Part shown: one piece after another, positions 38,401 to 47,281 of the stretch | Layout of the letters: each line of letters begins with the position of its first letter | Position numbering within the stretch: the first letter of the stretch is position 1 | Assembly (NCBI RefSeq): GCF_000661915.1 | Contig: NZ_CP007509.1 | Span: forward strand, 186,001 to 250,000 | Direction of reading: 5' to 3' | Length of the DNA: 64,000 nt | Origin: Stutzerimonas decontaminans | GTDB taxonomy: Bacteria > Pseudomonadota > Gammaproteobacteria > Pseudomonadales > Pseudomonadaceae | The notes under the pieces: model-generated | What the model saw: only the letters and a program-made list of their open reading frames with translations | Told to the model about the DNA's origin: nothing | Databases searched by the model: none | Position numbers and translations under genes: made by a program

Positions 38401-39615
38401 ATGCCCTCCATGATCGACCATCCCTCTGCCGAGGATTTTCGCGATACGCCCTATGGCCGGCAGCTGCACAGCGGGTTTCGTCTGCTGCGCTTCAAGCCCG
38501 AGCTGGAGCGCGAGTTTCGCCATTACCTGGATCGACATGCGCGCACTTCGCAACGGCTCGCCGCGCTGCTACTGATCGTCGCCGTATCCGGCTACCTCTA
38601 CGTCGAGCATCGACTGTTCAACCTCGCCGACACCGGTTGGCTGACGACCCTGACGCTGCTGCGCGTGCTGCAGATTCTTCCGGGCATCGTCGTGCTGGTG
38701 CTGACCTTTTACAGTCGCAGGTTTCGCGCCCAGGCCAACCGCATTTTTCCGGCGCTGCTGGTGCTTATCGGGATCATCGCCGCGCTGATCGACATCCGTT
38801 TCGAAGCACTCGATGCCGAGCTGAACTTCCGCTACGGCGCCGGCCTGCTGATCGTCGCATCGTTCTTCTTCCTCGGCGTGACGTTCTGGTGGGCGCTGCT
38901 GTGTTCGGTGCTGATCGTCCTGGCAGATGTGTTCATTGCCAGCCTGATCCTGCCGGCTGGGCGGATGCCGGAGCACTGGATTGCGGTCAGCTACTACGTG
39001 CTGCTGCTGATCATCGGTGCCATCAGCCGCTATGTGCACGAGTACTCGCAACGCGATCAGTTTCTGATGCGCAAGCTGCTGGGCTGGGTCGCCGAGCACG
39101 ATGCACTGAGCGGTCTGGCCAATCGGCGCAGCCATGACCTGGCCTTGCGTCAGCGGATCGCCCAGGCGCGCCGGGACCGCCGGCCGTTGAGCCTGCTGCT
39201 GCTCGATCTGGATGATTTCAAGGCCTATAACGACACCTTCGGCCATCCGGCCGGTGATGCGTTGATCCGTACCTTTGCCGATCTGCTGGCCGGTTTCGCG
39301 CGGCGGCCGCTGGACCAGGCGGCGCGGGTCGGTGGTGAGGAATTCGCACTGCTGCTGTACAACTGCGACAACGCCGCGGCGCAACGTATCGCGCGGCAGC
39401 TGATCACGGCGCTGGCGGGGCTCGAAATCAGGCATCCCCAGGATGCCGCAGCGCGGGTCGGTGTCAGTATCGGTATCGCCACGCTACAGGAAGGACAGCA
39501 GCCCGAGCAGCTCTACCACTGCGCCGATGCCGCGCTGTATCAGGCGAAGGCCGGTGGCAAGAACCGCTTTGCGATTGCTGCGGGGCAATCCCGATCAGAC
39601 CTGCCCGTTCGCTAG
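38401..39615 (+). CDS. Membrane-bound diguanylate cyclase
   Basis: A 404-residue protein: about 50 cytoplasmic residues, six membrane segments (about 55-215), then a GGDEF domain (about 230-395). The catalytic motif is GGEEF, with RPLD at the inhibition-site position, so it should make cyclic di-GMP under product control. The membrane part looks like a MASE-type sensor but I cannot name its subtype. The alternative ATG at 38410 is possible. Its stop is 9 bases from the convergent thioesterase gene. Confidence 0.85.
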   Translation: MPSMIDHPSAEDFRDTPYGRQLHSGFRLLRFKPELEREFRHYLDRHARTSQRLAALLLIVAVSGYLYVEHRLFNLADTGWLTTLTLLRVLQILPGIVVLVLTFYSRRFRAQANRIFPALLVLIGIIAALIDIRFEALDAELNFRYGAGLLIVASFFFLGVTFWWALLCSVLIVLADVFIASLILPAGRMPEHWIAVSYYVLLLIIGAISRYVHEYSQRDQFLMRKLLGWVAEHDALSGLANRRSHDLALRQRIAQARRDRRPLSLLLLDLDDFKAYNDTFGHPAGDALIRTFADLLAGFARRPLDQAARVGGEEFALLLYNCDNAAAQRIARQLITALAGLEIRHPQDAAARVGVSIGIATLQEGQQPEQLYHCADAALYQAKAGGKNRFAIAAGQSRSDLPVR

Positions 39616-39624
39616 TGCGCCGCG

Positions 39625-40026
39625 TCAGCGGCGCGGTGATACCGAGCGGGTGCGGCCGCTGCCATCGATGGCGACAAAGACGAAGACGGCTTCGGTGACC
39701 TTGCGCCACTCGCTGGACAGCGGATCGTCGCTCCAGACTTCCACCAGCATGCGGATCGAGCTGCGACCGACCTCGAGCGTCTGGGTATAGAAGGAAAGCT
39801 GTGCGCCGACGGCTACCGGAACCATGAACGCCATGCGATCGATGGACACCGTCGCGACCCGCCCGGCTGCCACGCGGCTGGCCATTGCGGTGCCAGCCAG
39901 ATCCATCTGCGACACCAGCCAACCGCCGTAGATATCGCCGAAACCATTGGTTTCCCGTGGCAATGCAGTGAGCTGCAGGGCCAGGTCGCCCTGCGGGATC
40001 GGATCTTCCTGTTCGTATTCTTTCAT
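39625..40026 (-). CDS. Acyl-CoA thioesterase, hotdog fold (YciA-like)
   Basis: A 133-residue single-hotdog-domain enzyme that hydrolyses acyl-CoA esters. The helix segment DIYGGWLVSQMDLAGTAMASRVA carries the catalytic Asp characteristic of YciA/BFIT-type thioesterases, followed by RMAFMVPVAVGAQLSFYTQTLEVGRSSI, the strand core. Chain-length preference cannot be read. It is encoded alone, divergent from pstS. Confidence 0.88.
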   Translation of the reverse strand: MKEYEQEDPIPQGDLALQLTALPRETNGFGDIYGGWLVSQMDLAGTAMASRVAAGRVATVSIDRMAFMVPVAVGAQLSFYTQTLEVGRSSIRMLVEVWSDDPLSSEWRKVTEAVFVFVAIDGSGRTRSVSPRR

Positions 40027-40158
40027 TCGGTCGGACTCGCGGCGCGATTGTTGTTCTGGCGCGAAATGCCCGCGCTAGCGCGGGCGACGGCGCCGAGTAT
40101 AGCGGCTGAGCAGGCGCACAGCGACCGCGTCAGGTCAATACGCCGCTTCGTAATCAGA

Positions 40159-40176
40159 TTGTCACACTTGCTTCAT
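40159..40176 (+). promoter_or_regulatory. Pho box upstream of pstS
   Basis: TTGTCACACTTGCTTCAT fits the PhoB direct-repeat pattern (CTGTCAT, four bases, CTGTCAT) at most positions, and a further TGTTCAC follows at 40181. It lies about 75 bases before the pstS ATG, as expected for PhoB activation when phosphate is short. Confidence 0.65.
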
Positions 40177-40250
40177 AGAGTGTTCACACGGCCTGCAGAT
40201 ACTGGCCCCCGTTCCAACACACTCGAGCACACACCTGCTAGGAGCAAGGT

Positions 40251-41216
40251 ATGAAACTGAATCGTTTGATGGCGGCCCTGACCTTTGTAGCCGCTGGCGT
40301 GGGCGCCGCAAGCGCGGTCGCTGCTGTAGACCCGGCCCTGCCGAGCTACCAGAAGACTTCCGGCGTCTCCGGCAACCTGTCCAGCGTCGGCTCCGACTCC
40401 CTGGCCAACCTGATGACCCTGTGGGCCGAAGAGTTCAAGCGCAGCTACCCGAACGTCAACATTCAGATCCAGGCTGCCGGTTCCTCCACCGCGCCGCCCG
40501 CTCTGACCGAAGGCACATCCAACATGGGCCCGATGAGCCGCCCGATGAAGGACAACGAGATTCAGGCCTTCGAAGAGAAGTATGGCTACAAGCCGACTGC
40601 CGTGCCGGTGGCCATCGACGCCCTGGCGGTGTTCGTACACAAGGACAACCCGATCAAGTCGCTGGACATTGAGCAGGTCGACGCAATCTTCTCCAGCACC
40701 CGCCTGTGCGGTGGCGAGAAGGACATCAAGACCTGGGGCGATCTGGGCATGACTGGCGAGTGGGCGGCCAAGCCGATCCAGCTGTTCGGTCGTAACTCGG
40801 TATCCGGTACCTACGGTTACTTCAAGGAAGAAGCCCTGTGTAAGGGTGACTTCAAGTCCAACGTCAACGAGCAGCCGGGCTCCGCTTCGGTGGTGCAGTC
40901 GATTTCCAGCACCCTGAACGCCATTGGTTACTCGGGTATCGGCTACAAGACCTCCAGCGTCCGCGCCGTACCGCTGTCCAAGGGTGGCGAAGCCTTCGAG
41001 GCGAGCGAAGAGAATGCTCTGGCTGGCAAGTTCCCGCTGGCGCGCTTCTTCTACGTCTACGTCAACAAGGCGCCGAACAAGCCGCTTAGCCCGATCGACG
41101 CCGAGTTCCTCAAGCTGGTGCTTTCCAAGCAGGGCCAGGAAGTGGTGGTCAAGGATGGTTACATCCCGCTGCCGAAAAAGGTCGTCGACAAGACCATGCA
41201 GGATCTGGGTCTGTAA
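40251..41216 (+). CDS. pstS: Phosphate-binding periplasmic protein PstS
   Basis: A 321-residue exported protein that binds inorganic phosphate and delivers it to PstCAB. The signal peptide ends near residue 24 (ASAVAA). Ligand-contacting segments are visible: [34 protein letters not shown] and [13 protein letters not shown]. The ATG has a strong ribosome site (TAGGAGC). It heads the pst-phoU operon behind a Pho box and is followed by two hairpins that probably reduce transcription into pstC. Confidence 0.95.
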   Translation: MKLNRLMAALTFVAAGVGAASAVAAVDPALPSYQKTSGVSGNLSSVGSDSLANLMTLWAEEFKRSYPNVNIQIQAAGSSTAPPALTEGTSNMGPMSRPMKDNEIQAFEEKYGYKPTAVPVAIDALAVFVHKDNPIKSLDIEQVDAIFSSTRLCGGEKDIKTWGDLGMTGEWAAKPIQLFGRNSVSGTYGYFKEEALCKGDFKSNVNEQPGSASVVQSISSTLNAIGYSGIGYKTSSVRAVPLSKGGEAFEASEENALAGKFPLARFFYVYVNKAPNKPLSPIDAEFLKLVLSKQGQEVVVKDGYIPLPKKVVDKTMQDLGL

Positions 41217-41226
41217 GACACGCGTA

Positions 41227-41290
41227 ATGGTCGGCGCCGTAGCGCGCCGGCCATGCGCAGATGCCCGCCACGCGATACGCGCTGGCGGGC
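41227..41290 (+). terminator. Two hairpins between pstS and pstC
   Basis: An 11-bp stem with one G-U pair (41227-41237 with 41244-41254) is followed by a perfect 8-bp stem (41263-41270 with 41283-41290). There is no T-tract directly after, so they look like an attenuator or message-end stabiliser rather than a full terminator. Confidence 0.55.
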
Positions 41291-41307
41291 TTCGTCGCGT
41301 CACCTGA

Positions 41308-41325
41308 CTGTAATTTTTCTGTCAC
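41308..41325 (+). promoter_or_regulatory. Internal Pho box upstream of pstC
   Basis: CTGTAATTTTTCTGTCAC is a near-perfect PhoB box: two CTGT(A/C)A(T/C) units with a four-base T spacer. It lies 56 bases before the pstC ATG and after the pstS hairpins, so the permease genes should have their own PhoB-activated promoter. Confidence 0.78.
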
Positions 41326-41380
41326 ACAGCTCTATTAGATTAGGCGCCCCAAAGGGCCGCTCAGGCCCAGGAGCCCTGGC

Positions 41381-43657
41381 ATGAACGACATGGAAAACAT
41401 GACCGCGAATTCCGATGTGCAACGGCTGGACTTCAACACGCCGGCGCTGCAGCGCAAGCGGCGCATCCGCGCGCTGAAAGACCACCTGGCGCGCTGGTAC
41501 GTCTCCATCGGCGGTCTGGCGGTGCTGGGCGCCATCACCCTGATCTTCTTCTACCTGGCGCAGGTCGTCCTGCCGATGTTCCAGGGTGCCGAGCTGGAGA
41601 GTCGCCCGATCCAGCAGCCAGCTTGGCTGGCCGATGCCGGCGAGCCGCTGCTGCTGACCATCGAGGAGCAGAATCAGGTCGCCATGCGCTTGGGCTACGA
41701 TGGCCAGGCGCGCTTCTTCGGCCTTCGCGACGGTGCTTTGCTGTCGAGCACGGCCCTGCCGCTGCCGGAAGGCAGCCGCATCGTTTCGGTGGGCCAGGAT
41801 ACGCCCGGCACGCGTCGACTGGTGCTGGGCCTGGATAATGGCCAGGCGCTGGTGGTCGAGCACAACTACAAGCTCACCTATCCGAACAACCAGAAAACCA
41901 TCACCCCGGAGCTGGCCTATCCCTTCGGTGAGCAACCGCTGCAGCTCGATCCGGAAGGTCGCCCCATCGACCGCGCCGCAATCAGCCTGAACGGCAAGAC
42001 GCTGCTGGTTGCCGGCGCCACTGGCACCACACTGCATGCCCAGCGCATCGCCAGCAGCGAGAACCTGCTGACCGGTGAGGTGACCCTCGAGCAGGAGCGC
42101 CTCAACCTGCCGCAGATGGCCGAGCCGATTCGCCAGCTGCTGATCGACCCGCGGCACATGTGGCTGTATGCGATCAGCGGCAAGGCCAGCGCGGATGTCT
42201 TCGACCTGCGCCGCAAGCAACTCAACGGTCGTTACAAGCTGGTCGGCGACGGCAGCGAGATCACCAGCGTCAGCCCTTTGCTGGGTGGCATCTCGCTAAT
42301 GGTCGGTGACTCCAAGGGCACCATTGGTCAATGGTTCATGGTCCGTGCGGCAGACGGCCAGGCCGAGCTGAAGAACGTGCGCAACTTCAAGTTGGGCAGC
42401 AGTGCGATCCGCCAGATCCTGCCGGAGGAGCGCCGCAAAGGCTTCCTCGCACTGGATGACAGCGGCAGACTTGGCGTTTTCCACAGTACCGCACATCGCA
42501 CGCTGGTCAACCTGGAGGTCGCTGACGGCGCCGCAATGGCTGCCATGTCGCCGCGCGCTACCCGGTTGCTGGTGGAGTCAAAGCAGGGCCTGCAGCGTTT
42601 CGTGATCGATAACCCGCACCCGGAAATCTCCTGGAGCGCGCTGTGGGGCAAGGTTTGGTACGAAAGCTATCCGGAGCCGGACTACATCTGGCAGTCGACG
42701 TCGGCCAACAGTGATTTCGAACCGAAACTGAGCCTCGCGCCACTGGCATTCGGCACGCTCAAGGCGGCCTTCTACGCGATGCTGCTGGCCGCGCCGCTGG
42801 CGATTTGTGCGGCGTTCTACACCGCCTACTTTATGGCGCCCAGGCTGCGCAGCAAGGTCAAGCCGGTCATCGAGCTGATGGAAGCACTGCCAACGGTGAT
42901 TCTCGGTTTCTTCGCCGGCCTGTTCCTGGCGCCGTTTCTGGAGAATCACCTGCCGGGTATCTTCAGCCTGTTGTTGCTGATGCCGGTGGGCATTCTGTTC
43001 GCCGCCTGGACCTGGAGCCGCCTGCCACAGTCTGTGCGGCTGGCCGTTCCGGATGGCTGGGAAGCCGTGCTGCTGATCCCGGTGATCCTGCTGGTCGGCT
43101 TCGGCTCGCTGGAAATCAGCGGCCATCTGGAGAACTGGTTCTTTGGCGGTGACATGCGCCTGTGGCTGTCCAACGACATGGGCATCCCGTTCGATCAGCG
43201 CAATGCCCTGGTGATCGGACTGGCCATGGGCTTCGCGGTGATCCCGACCATCTACTCGATTGCCGAAGATGCCGTGTTCAGCGTGCCGCGTAGCCTGACG
43301 CTGGGCTCGCTGGCGCTTGGCGCGACGCCCTGGCAGACCCTCACTCGCGTGGTGCTGCTGACTGCCAGCCCGGGCATCTTCTCCGCGCTGATGATCGGCA
43401 TGGGCCGCGCCGTGGGCGAGACGATGATCGTGCTGATGGCCACCGGCAACACGCCGATCATGGAAGCCAACATCTTCGAAGGCATGCGCACCCTGGCCGC
43501 CAACGTCGCGGTGGAGATGCCGGAATCCGAAGTCGGTGGCACCCATTACCGTGTGCTGTTCCTCGCCGCGATGGTGCTGCTGATGTTCACCTTCGTGATG
43601 AACACCCTCGCCGAGCTGATTCGTCAGCGCCTGCGCGGCAAGTACGCCAGCCTGTAA
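41381..43657 (+). CDS. pstC: Phosphate ABC transporter permease PstC, extended form
   Basis: A 758-residue permease, more than twice the E. coli PstC length (319). A first membrane segment (about residues 36-60) is followed by some 350 extra residues that look like a beta-propeller (repeated blocks such as LLVAGATGTTLHA and GKASADVFDLRRKQLNGRYKLV), then the normal six-helix permease domain (about 450-755) with the ABC-contact loop ALGATPWQTLTRVVLLTASPGI. The extra domain should lie in the periplasm if the first segment inserts normally. Extended PstC is usual in Pseudomonas; its added function is not known. A long minus-strand frame (42578-45373) here is a codon shadow. Confidence 0.93.
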   Translation: MNDMENMTANSDVQRLDFNTPALQRKRRIRALKDHLARWYVSIGGLAVLGAITLIFFYLAQVVLPMFQGAELESRPIQQPAWLADAGEPLLLTIEEQNQVAMRLGYDGQARFFGLRDGALLSSTALPLPEGSRIVSVGQDTPGTRRLVLGLDNGQALVVEHNYKLTYPNNQKTITPELAYPFGEQPLQLDPEGRPIDRAAISLNGKTLLVAGATGTTLHAQRIASSENLLTGEVTLEQERLNLPQMAEPIRQLLIDPRHMWLYAISGKASADVFDLRRKQLNGRYKLVGDGSEITSVSPLLGGISLMVGDSKGTIGQWFMVRAADGQAELKNVRNFKLGSSAIRQILPEERRKGFLALDDSGRLGVFHSTAHRTLVNLEVADGAAMAAMSPRATRLLVESKQGLQRFVIDNPHPEISWSALWGKVWYESYPEPDYIWQSTSANSDFEPKLSLAPLAFGTLKAAFYAMLLAAPLAICAAFYTAYFMAPRLRSKVKPVIELMEALPTVILGFFAGLFLAPFLENHLPGIFSLLLLMPVGILFAAWTWSRLPQSVRLAVPDGWEAVLLIPVILLVGFGSLEISGHLENWFFGGDMRLWLSNDMGIPFDQRNALVIGLAMGFAVIPTIYSIAEDAVFSVPRSLTLGSLALGATPWQTLTRVVLLTASPGIFSALMIGMGRAVGETMIVLMATGNTPIMEANIFEGMRTLAANVAVEMPESEVGGTHYRVLFLAAMVLLMFTFVMNTLAELIRQRLRGKYASL

Positions 43658-43684
43658 ACCAGATTTCGCAAAAGGTATCGATCC

Positions 43685-45355
43685 GTGAAAAAGGATTCGT
43701 TGAACAGCTGGGTCAAGAGCGGCACACCCTGGATCTGGATGAACGCCGGTGCGGTGTCCATCGCCGTGATCATGACCCTGGGGCTGCTGGCGATCATCGC
43801 CGTGCGTGGCCTGGCGCACTTCTGGCCGGCCGATGTGATCGTCGCCGACTACAGCATGCCGGGCGCTGAGATGCGTGTGCTGGCCGGCGAAGTGGTGCAG
43901 GCCGAGGAAGTACCGCGCGCGCGCCTGGCGGCCAGTGGCCTGCCGGTGAATGTCGAAGGCGGCGAGTTCATGACCCGCGAGCTGCTCAAGGTCGGCAACC
44001 GCGAGGTGTACGGCGCCGACTTCTCCTGGGTGGTCGGTGAGTGGCTGAGCAATCAGCACACGCCCGCCGAGCTGATGGTGCTGGAGCGTCGTGAGTGGGG
44101 CAACTTCTACGGCTACCTGCTCAACGTGAAGGAAGCCGGCCAACTGGTCGCCGAGGGTGATGGCGCCTGGAATGAGCTGCAGAAGCGCATCGACCGCGTC
44201 GATGAGCTGCACTCGCGGATCTCGCGGATCGAGAAGGTCGAGATCGGCCGCATCAACCACGGCCTCGAGCGGTTGCGCCTGAAAACCCGTCAGCTGGAGC
44301 TGAACGATCGTCTGGACGCGGCTGCCCAGGCCGACCTGGATGCCGAGCGCGCCCGGTGGGACGCCGAGTACCGGGTGCTGGAAGACCAGCTGATCGCCCT
44401 GCAGCAGGAATTCAACCGCGACAGCATCACCGTGCGCACGGCCGACGGCCGCGAGCAGGAGATCACCCTGGGCAAGGTAGTGCGGGCGTTCCGGCCCAAC
44501 GCCATGTCGACGCCGCAGAAGCTGATGTTCTACTTCGCCAAGCTGTGGGAGTTCGTCAGCGACGAGCCGCGCGAGGCGAACACCGAAGGCGGTGTGTTCC
44601 CGGCGATCTTCGGTACCGTGCTGATGACATTGATCATGGCGGTGATCGTCACCCCGTTCGGTGTGATCGCCGCAGTCTACCTGCGCGAGTACGCCAAGCA
44701 GGGCCTGCTCACCCGCATCATCCGCATCGCGGTGAACAACCTGGCCGGGGTGCCGTCGATCGTCTACGGCGTGTTCGGCCTGGGCTTCTTCGTCTACGTG
44801 CTGGGCGGCTCGCTGGACCGCCTGTTCTATCCCGAGGCCGCACCGGCGCCGGTGTTCGGCACGCCTGGCCTGATGTGGGCCTCGCTGACCCTGGCGATCC
44901 TCACCCTGCCGGTGGTGATCGTGGCCACCGAAGAAGGCCTGGCGCGTATCCCGCGGATGATCCGCGAAGGCTCGCTCGCGCTCGGTGCGACCAAGTCGGA
45001 GACGCTGTGGAAGGTGGTTTTGCCAATGGCCAGCCCGGCGATGATGACCGGCCTGATCCTCGCCGTGGCCCGCGCCGCCGGTGAAGTGGCGCCGCTGATG
45101 CTGGTCGGTGTGGTCAAGCTGGCACCGAACCTGCCGCTCAACGGCAACTACCCCTACCTGCATCTGGACCAGAAGATCATGCACCTGGGCTTTCATATCT
45201 ACGACGTCGGGTTCCAGAGTCCCAACGTCGAGGCGGCGCGCCCGCTGGTATACGCCACGGCGCTGCTGCTGGTGCTGGTGATCGCCACGCTCAATTTCAG
45301 CGCGATCTACATTCGCAACCACCTGCGCGAGAAGTACAAGGCGCTGGATCACTAA
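43685..45355 (+). CDS. pstA: Phosphate ABC transporter permease PstA, extended form (DUF3333)
   Basis: A 556-residue permease against about 296 in E. coli. After a first membrane segment (about 22-45) come roughly 220 extra residues: a beta-rich part and then a charged helical, coiled-coil-like part (about 155-245). The standard permease domain (about 290-550) follows with the loop ALGATKSETLWKVVLPMASPAMM that contacts PstB. The start codon is a GTG or ATG near 43685 preceded by AAAGGT. The inserted region corresponds to the DUF3333-type N-terminus known from Pseudomonas PstA. It pairs with the extended PstC. Confidence 0.93.
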   Translation: MKKDSLNSWVKSGTPWIWMNAGAVSIAVIMTLGLLAIIAVRGLAHFWPADVIVADYSMPGAEMRVLAGEVVQAEEVPRARLAASGLPVNVEGGEFMTRELLKVGNREVYGADFSWVVGEWLSNQHTPAELMVLERREWGNFYGYLLNVKEAGQLVAEGDGAWNELQKRIDRVDELHSRISRIEKVEIGRINHGLERLRLKTRQLELNDRLDAAAQADLDAERARWDAEYRVLEDQLIALQQEFNRDSITVRTADGREQEITLGKVVRAFRPNAMSTPQKLMFYFAKLWEFVSDEPREANTEGGVFPAIFGTVLMTLIMAVIVTPFGVIAAVYLREYAKQGLLTRIIRIAVNNLAGVPSIVYGVFGLGFFVYVLGGSLDRLFYPEAAPAPVFGTPGLMWASLTLAILTLPVVIVATEEGLARIPRMIREGSLALGATKSETLWKVVLPMASPAMMTGLILAVARAAGEVAPLMLVGVVKLAPNLPLNGNYPYLHLDQKIMHLGFHIYDVGFQSPNVEAARPLVYATALLLVLVIATLNFSAIYIRNHLREKYKALDH

Positions 45356-45360
45356 TTGAA

Positions 45361-45417
45361 GCTGCGAGCTCAAGCCACCGGTCTCGGAAGAACGAGGCGC
45401 TGGCTTGGACTTGCAGC
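45361..45417 (+). other. Imperfect hairpin in the pstA-pstB spacer
   Basis: Arms 45361-45377 and 45401-45417 pair at 14 of 17 positions, with an inner CTCG/CGAG stem in the loop. The following bases (AGCTTGCAGCTGGCAGCTGC) repeat the AGCTG/GCAGCT theme. It looks like a repeat-derived element in the message. Confidence 0.5.
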
Positions 45418-45456
45418 CTGTAGCTTGCAGCTGGCAGCTGCGAACGGAGCGAGCAC

Positions 45457-46284
45457 ATGCAAACCACCACGCATTCCATCGATATCTCGGCCCTGGGCCG
45501 CGACAAGCGCAGCCTGAACCTGGCCAACGAGCCGGTGGCCATCGAGGTACCTGATCTGAGCCTGTACTACGGCCAGAAGCAGGCGCTGTTCAACGTCAGC
45601 ATGAACATCCCGCGTCAGCGCGTGACCGCCTTCATCGGCCCGTCCGGCTGCGGCAAGTCGACCCTGCTGCGCTGCTTCAACCGGATGAACGATCTGGTCG
45701 ACGGCTGCCGCATCGAAGGCGCGATCAACCTCGACGGCACCAACATCTACCGCAAGGGCGAGGATGTGGCCGATCTGCGTCGCCGCGTCGGCATGGTGTT
45801 CCAGAAGCCCAACCCGTTCCCCAAGAGCATCTACGAGAACGTGGTCTACGGCCTGCGCATCCAGGGCATCAAGCAGAAGCGCGTGCTCGACGAAACCGTG
45901 GAGTGGGCGCTCAAGGGCGCGGCGCTGTGGGACGAGGTCAAGGATCGTCTGCACGAATCGGCCCTCGGCCTTTCCGGCGGTCAGCAGCAGCGTCTGGTGA
46001 TCGCCCGGACCATCGCCGTGCAGCCGGAAGTGCTGCTGCTCGACGAACCCAGCTCGGCACTCGACCCGATCTCCTCGCTGAAGGTCGAAGAGCTGATCTA
46101 CGAACTGAAATCCAAGTACACCATCGTCATCGTCACCCACAACATGCAGCAGGCCGCGCGGGTGTCCGACTACACGGCGTTCATGTACATGGGCAAACTG
46201 ATCGAGTACGGCGATACCGATACGCTGTTCACCAACCCGGCCAAGAAGCAGACGGAAGACTACATCACCGGCCGCTACGGCTAG
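45457..46284 (+). CDS. pstB: Phosphate ABC transporter ATP-binding protein PstB
   Basis: A 275-residue ATPase that powers PstCA. Walker A is GPSGCGKST (61-69), the signature LSGGQQQR (172-179), Walker B VLLLDE (192-197), and the His switch lies in [15 protein letters not shown]. The first 27 residues are an extension relative to E. coli PstB (257). It is separated from pstA by 101 bases and from phoU by 145 bases; both gaps contain hairpins. Confidence 0.96.
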   Translation: MQTTTHSIDISALGRDKRSLNLANEPVAIEVPDLSLYYGQKQALFNVSMNIPRQRVTAFIGPSGCGKSTLLRCFNRMNDLVDGCRIEGAINLDGTNIYRKGEDVADLRRRVGMVFQKPNPFPKSIYENVVYGLRIQGIKQKRVLDETVEWALKGAALWDEVKDRLHESALGLSGGQQQRLVIARTIAVQPEVLLLDEPSSALDPISSLKVEELIYELKSKYTIVIVTHNMQQAARVSDYTAFMYMGKLIEYGDTDTLFTNPAKKQTEDYITGRYG

Positions 46285-46291
46285 CCGGCTA

Positions 46292-46380
46292 TGGCAAATC
46301 GCGCTGCGCGTTGTCGGCGGCGCTTGCCGTACTGGTTCGTACTGTCTGCGCGCCGCCTCCTAGCGCAGCACGATTTGCCA
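46292..46380 (+). repeat. Long inverted-repeat element in the pstB-phoU spacer
   Basis: Arms 46292-46309 and 46363-46380 match at 17 of 18 positions (the odd pair is a G-U in RNA), with further GGCGGCGC/GCGCCGCC-type pairing inside. The whole 89-base unit can fold into one long hairpin. It is followed by a second small palindrome (gccgga/tccggc). The element resembles a REP- or MITE-like palindromic repeat; copies elsewhere in the genome would prove it. Confidence 0.6.
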
Positions 46381-46429
46381 AAGGCCGGACCGTCCGGCGA
46401 GAGAACAACAGTTTCGCAAGGGTTCGCAC

Positions 46430-47158
46430 ATGATCAGCAAAGACAGCCACACCCAACATATCTCCCAGCAGTTCAACGCCGAGCTCGAGGAGGTGCGCAG
46501 CCACCTGCTGGCCATGGGCGGGCTGGTGGAGAAGCAGGTCAATGACGCGGTGACCGCGCTGATTCAGGCCGATTCGGGCCTCGCTCAGCAGGTGCGCGAG
46601 GTGGATGACCAGATTAACCAGATGGAGCGCAATATCGACGAGGAGTGCGTACGCATTCTCGCCCGGCGTCAGCCGGCGGCCTCCGACCTGCGCCTGATCA
46701 TCAGCATTTCCAAGTCGGTGATCGATCTCGAGCGCATCGGTGACGAGGCGACCAAGATCGCCCGCCGCGCCATCCAGCTGTGCGAGGAAGGCGAGTCGCC
46801 CAAGGGCTACGTCGAGGTGCGCCACATCGGCGACCAGGTACGCAAGATGGTGCAGGAAGCGCTGGACGCCTTCGCCCGCTTCGATGCCGACCTCGCGCTG
46901 TCGGTGGCGCAGTACGACAAGACCGTCGACCGCGAATACAAGACCGCCTTGCGCGAACTGGTCACCTACATGATGGAAGACCCGCGCTCGATCTCCCGCG
47001 TGCTCAGCGTGATCTGGGCGCTGCGTTCGCTGGAGCGCATCGGCGACCACGCACGCAACATCGCCGAACTGGTGATCTACCTGGTGCGTGGAACCGACGT
47101 GCGTCACCTCGGCCTGGCGCGCATGGCCGAGGAAGTGGAAGGCACCAAGGAGCGCTGA
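46430..47158 (+). CDS. phoU: Phosphate signalling protein PhoU
   Basis: A 242-residue all-helical protein with two PhoU repeats (each with an E/DxxxD metal-cluster motif: ERIGDEATKIA and ERIGDHARNIA). It links the Pst transporter to the PhoR/PhoB system and restrains Pho genes when phosphate is plentiful. It is the last gene of the pst operon and is followed by a GC hairpin. The first ATG (46430) has a nearby GGG-type ribosome site and the expected length (E. coli 241). Confidence 0.96.
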   Translation: MISKDSHTQHISQQFNAELEEVRSHLLAMGGLVEKQVNDAVTALIQADSGLAQQVREVDDQINQMERNIDEECVRILARRQPAASDLRLIISISKSVIDLERIGDEATKIARRAIQLCEEGESPKGYVEVRHIGDQVRKMVQEALDAFARFDADLALSVAQYDKTVDREYKTALRELVTYMMEDPRSISRVLSVIWALRSLERIGDHARNIAELVIYLVRGTDVRHLGLARMAEEVEGTKER

Positions 47159-47170
47159 TCCGCATTGGTC

Positions 47171-47198
47171 GCAGGGCGGGCAGCGATGCCCGCCCTGC
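47171..47198 (+). terminator. Terminator after phoU
   Basis: A perfect 11-bp GC stem (47171-47181 with 47188-47198) with a 6-nt loop begins 12 bases after the phoU stop. The T-tract is short (GTTCG). Confidence 0.7.
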
Positions 47199-47281
47199 GT
47201 TCGAGGCTCCGGACACGAAATTCTACTGGCGCTGATGTGCACGATTATCTACCGGCATCGGTTCGCCGACACGGGTGCCGC

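Noticed and set aside
42578..45373. A 931-residue minus-strand open frame over pstC and pstA
   Set aside because: Composition (His, Gln, Arg rich) and exact overlap with two real genes mark it as a codon shadow.
46291..46545. Short plus-strand frame across the pstB-phoU spacer into phoU
   Set aside because: It lies inside the long inverted repeat and overlaps phoU in another frame; composition follows the repeat.
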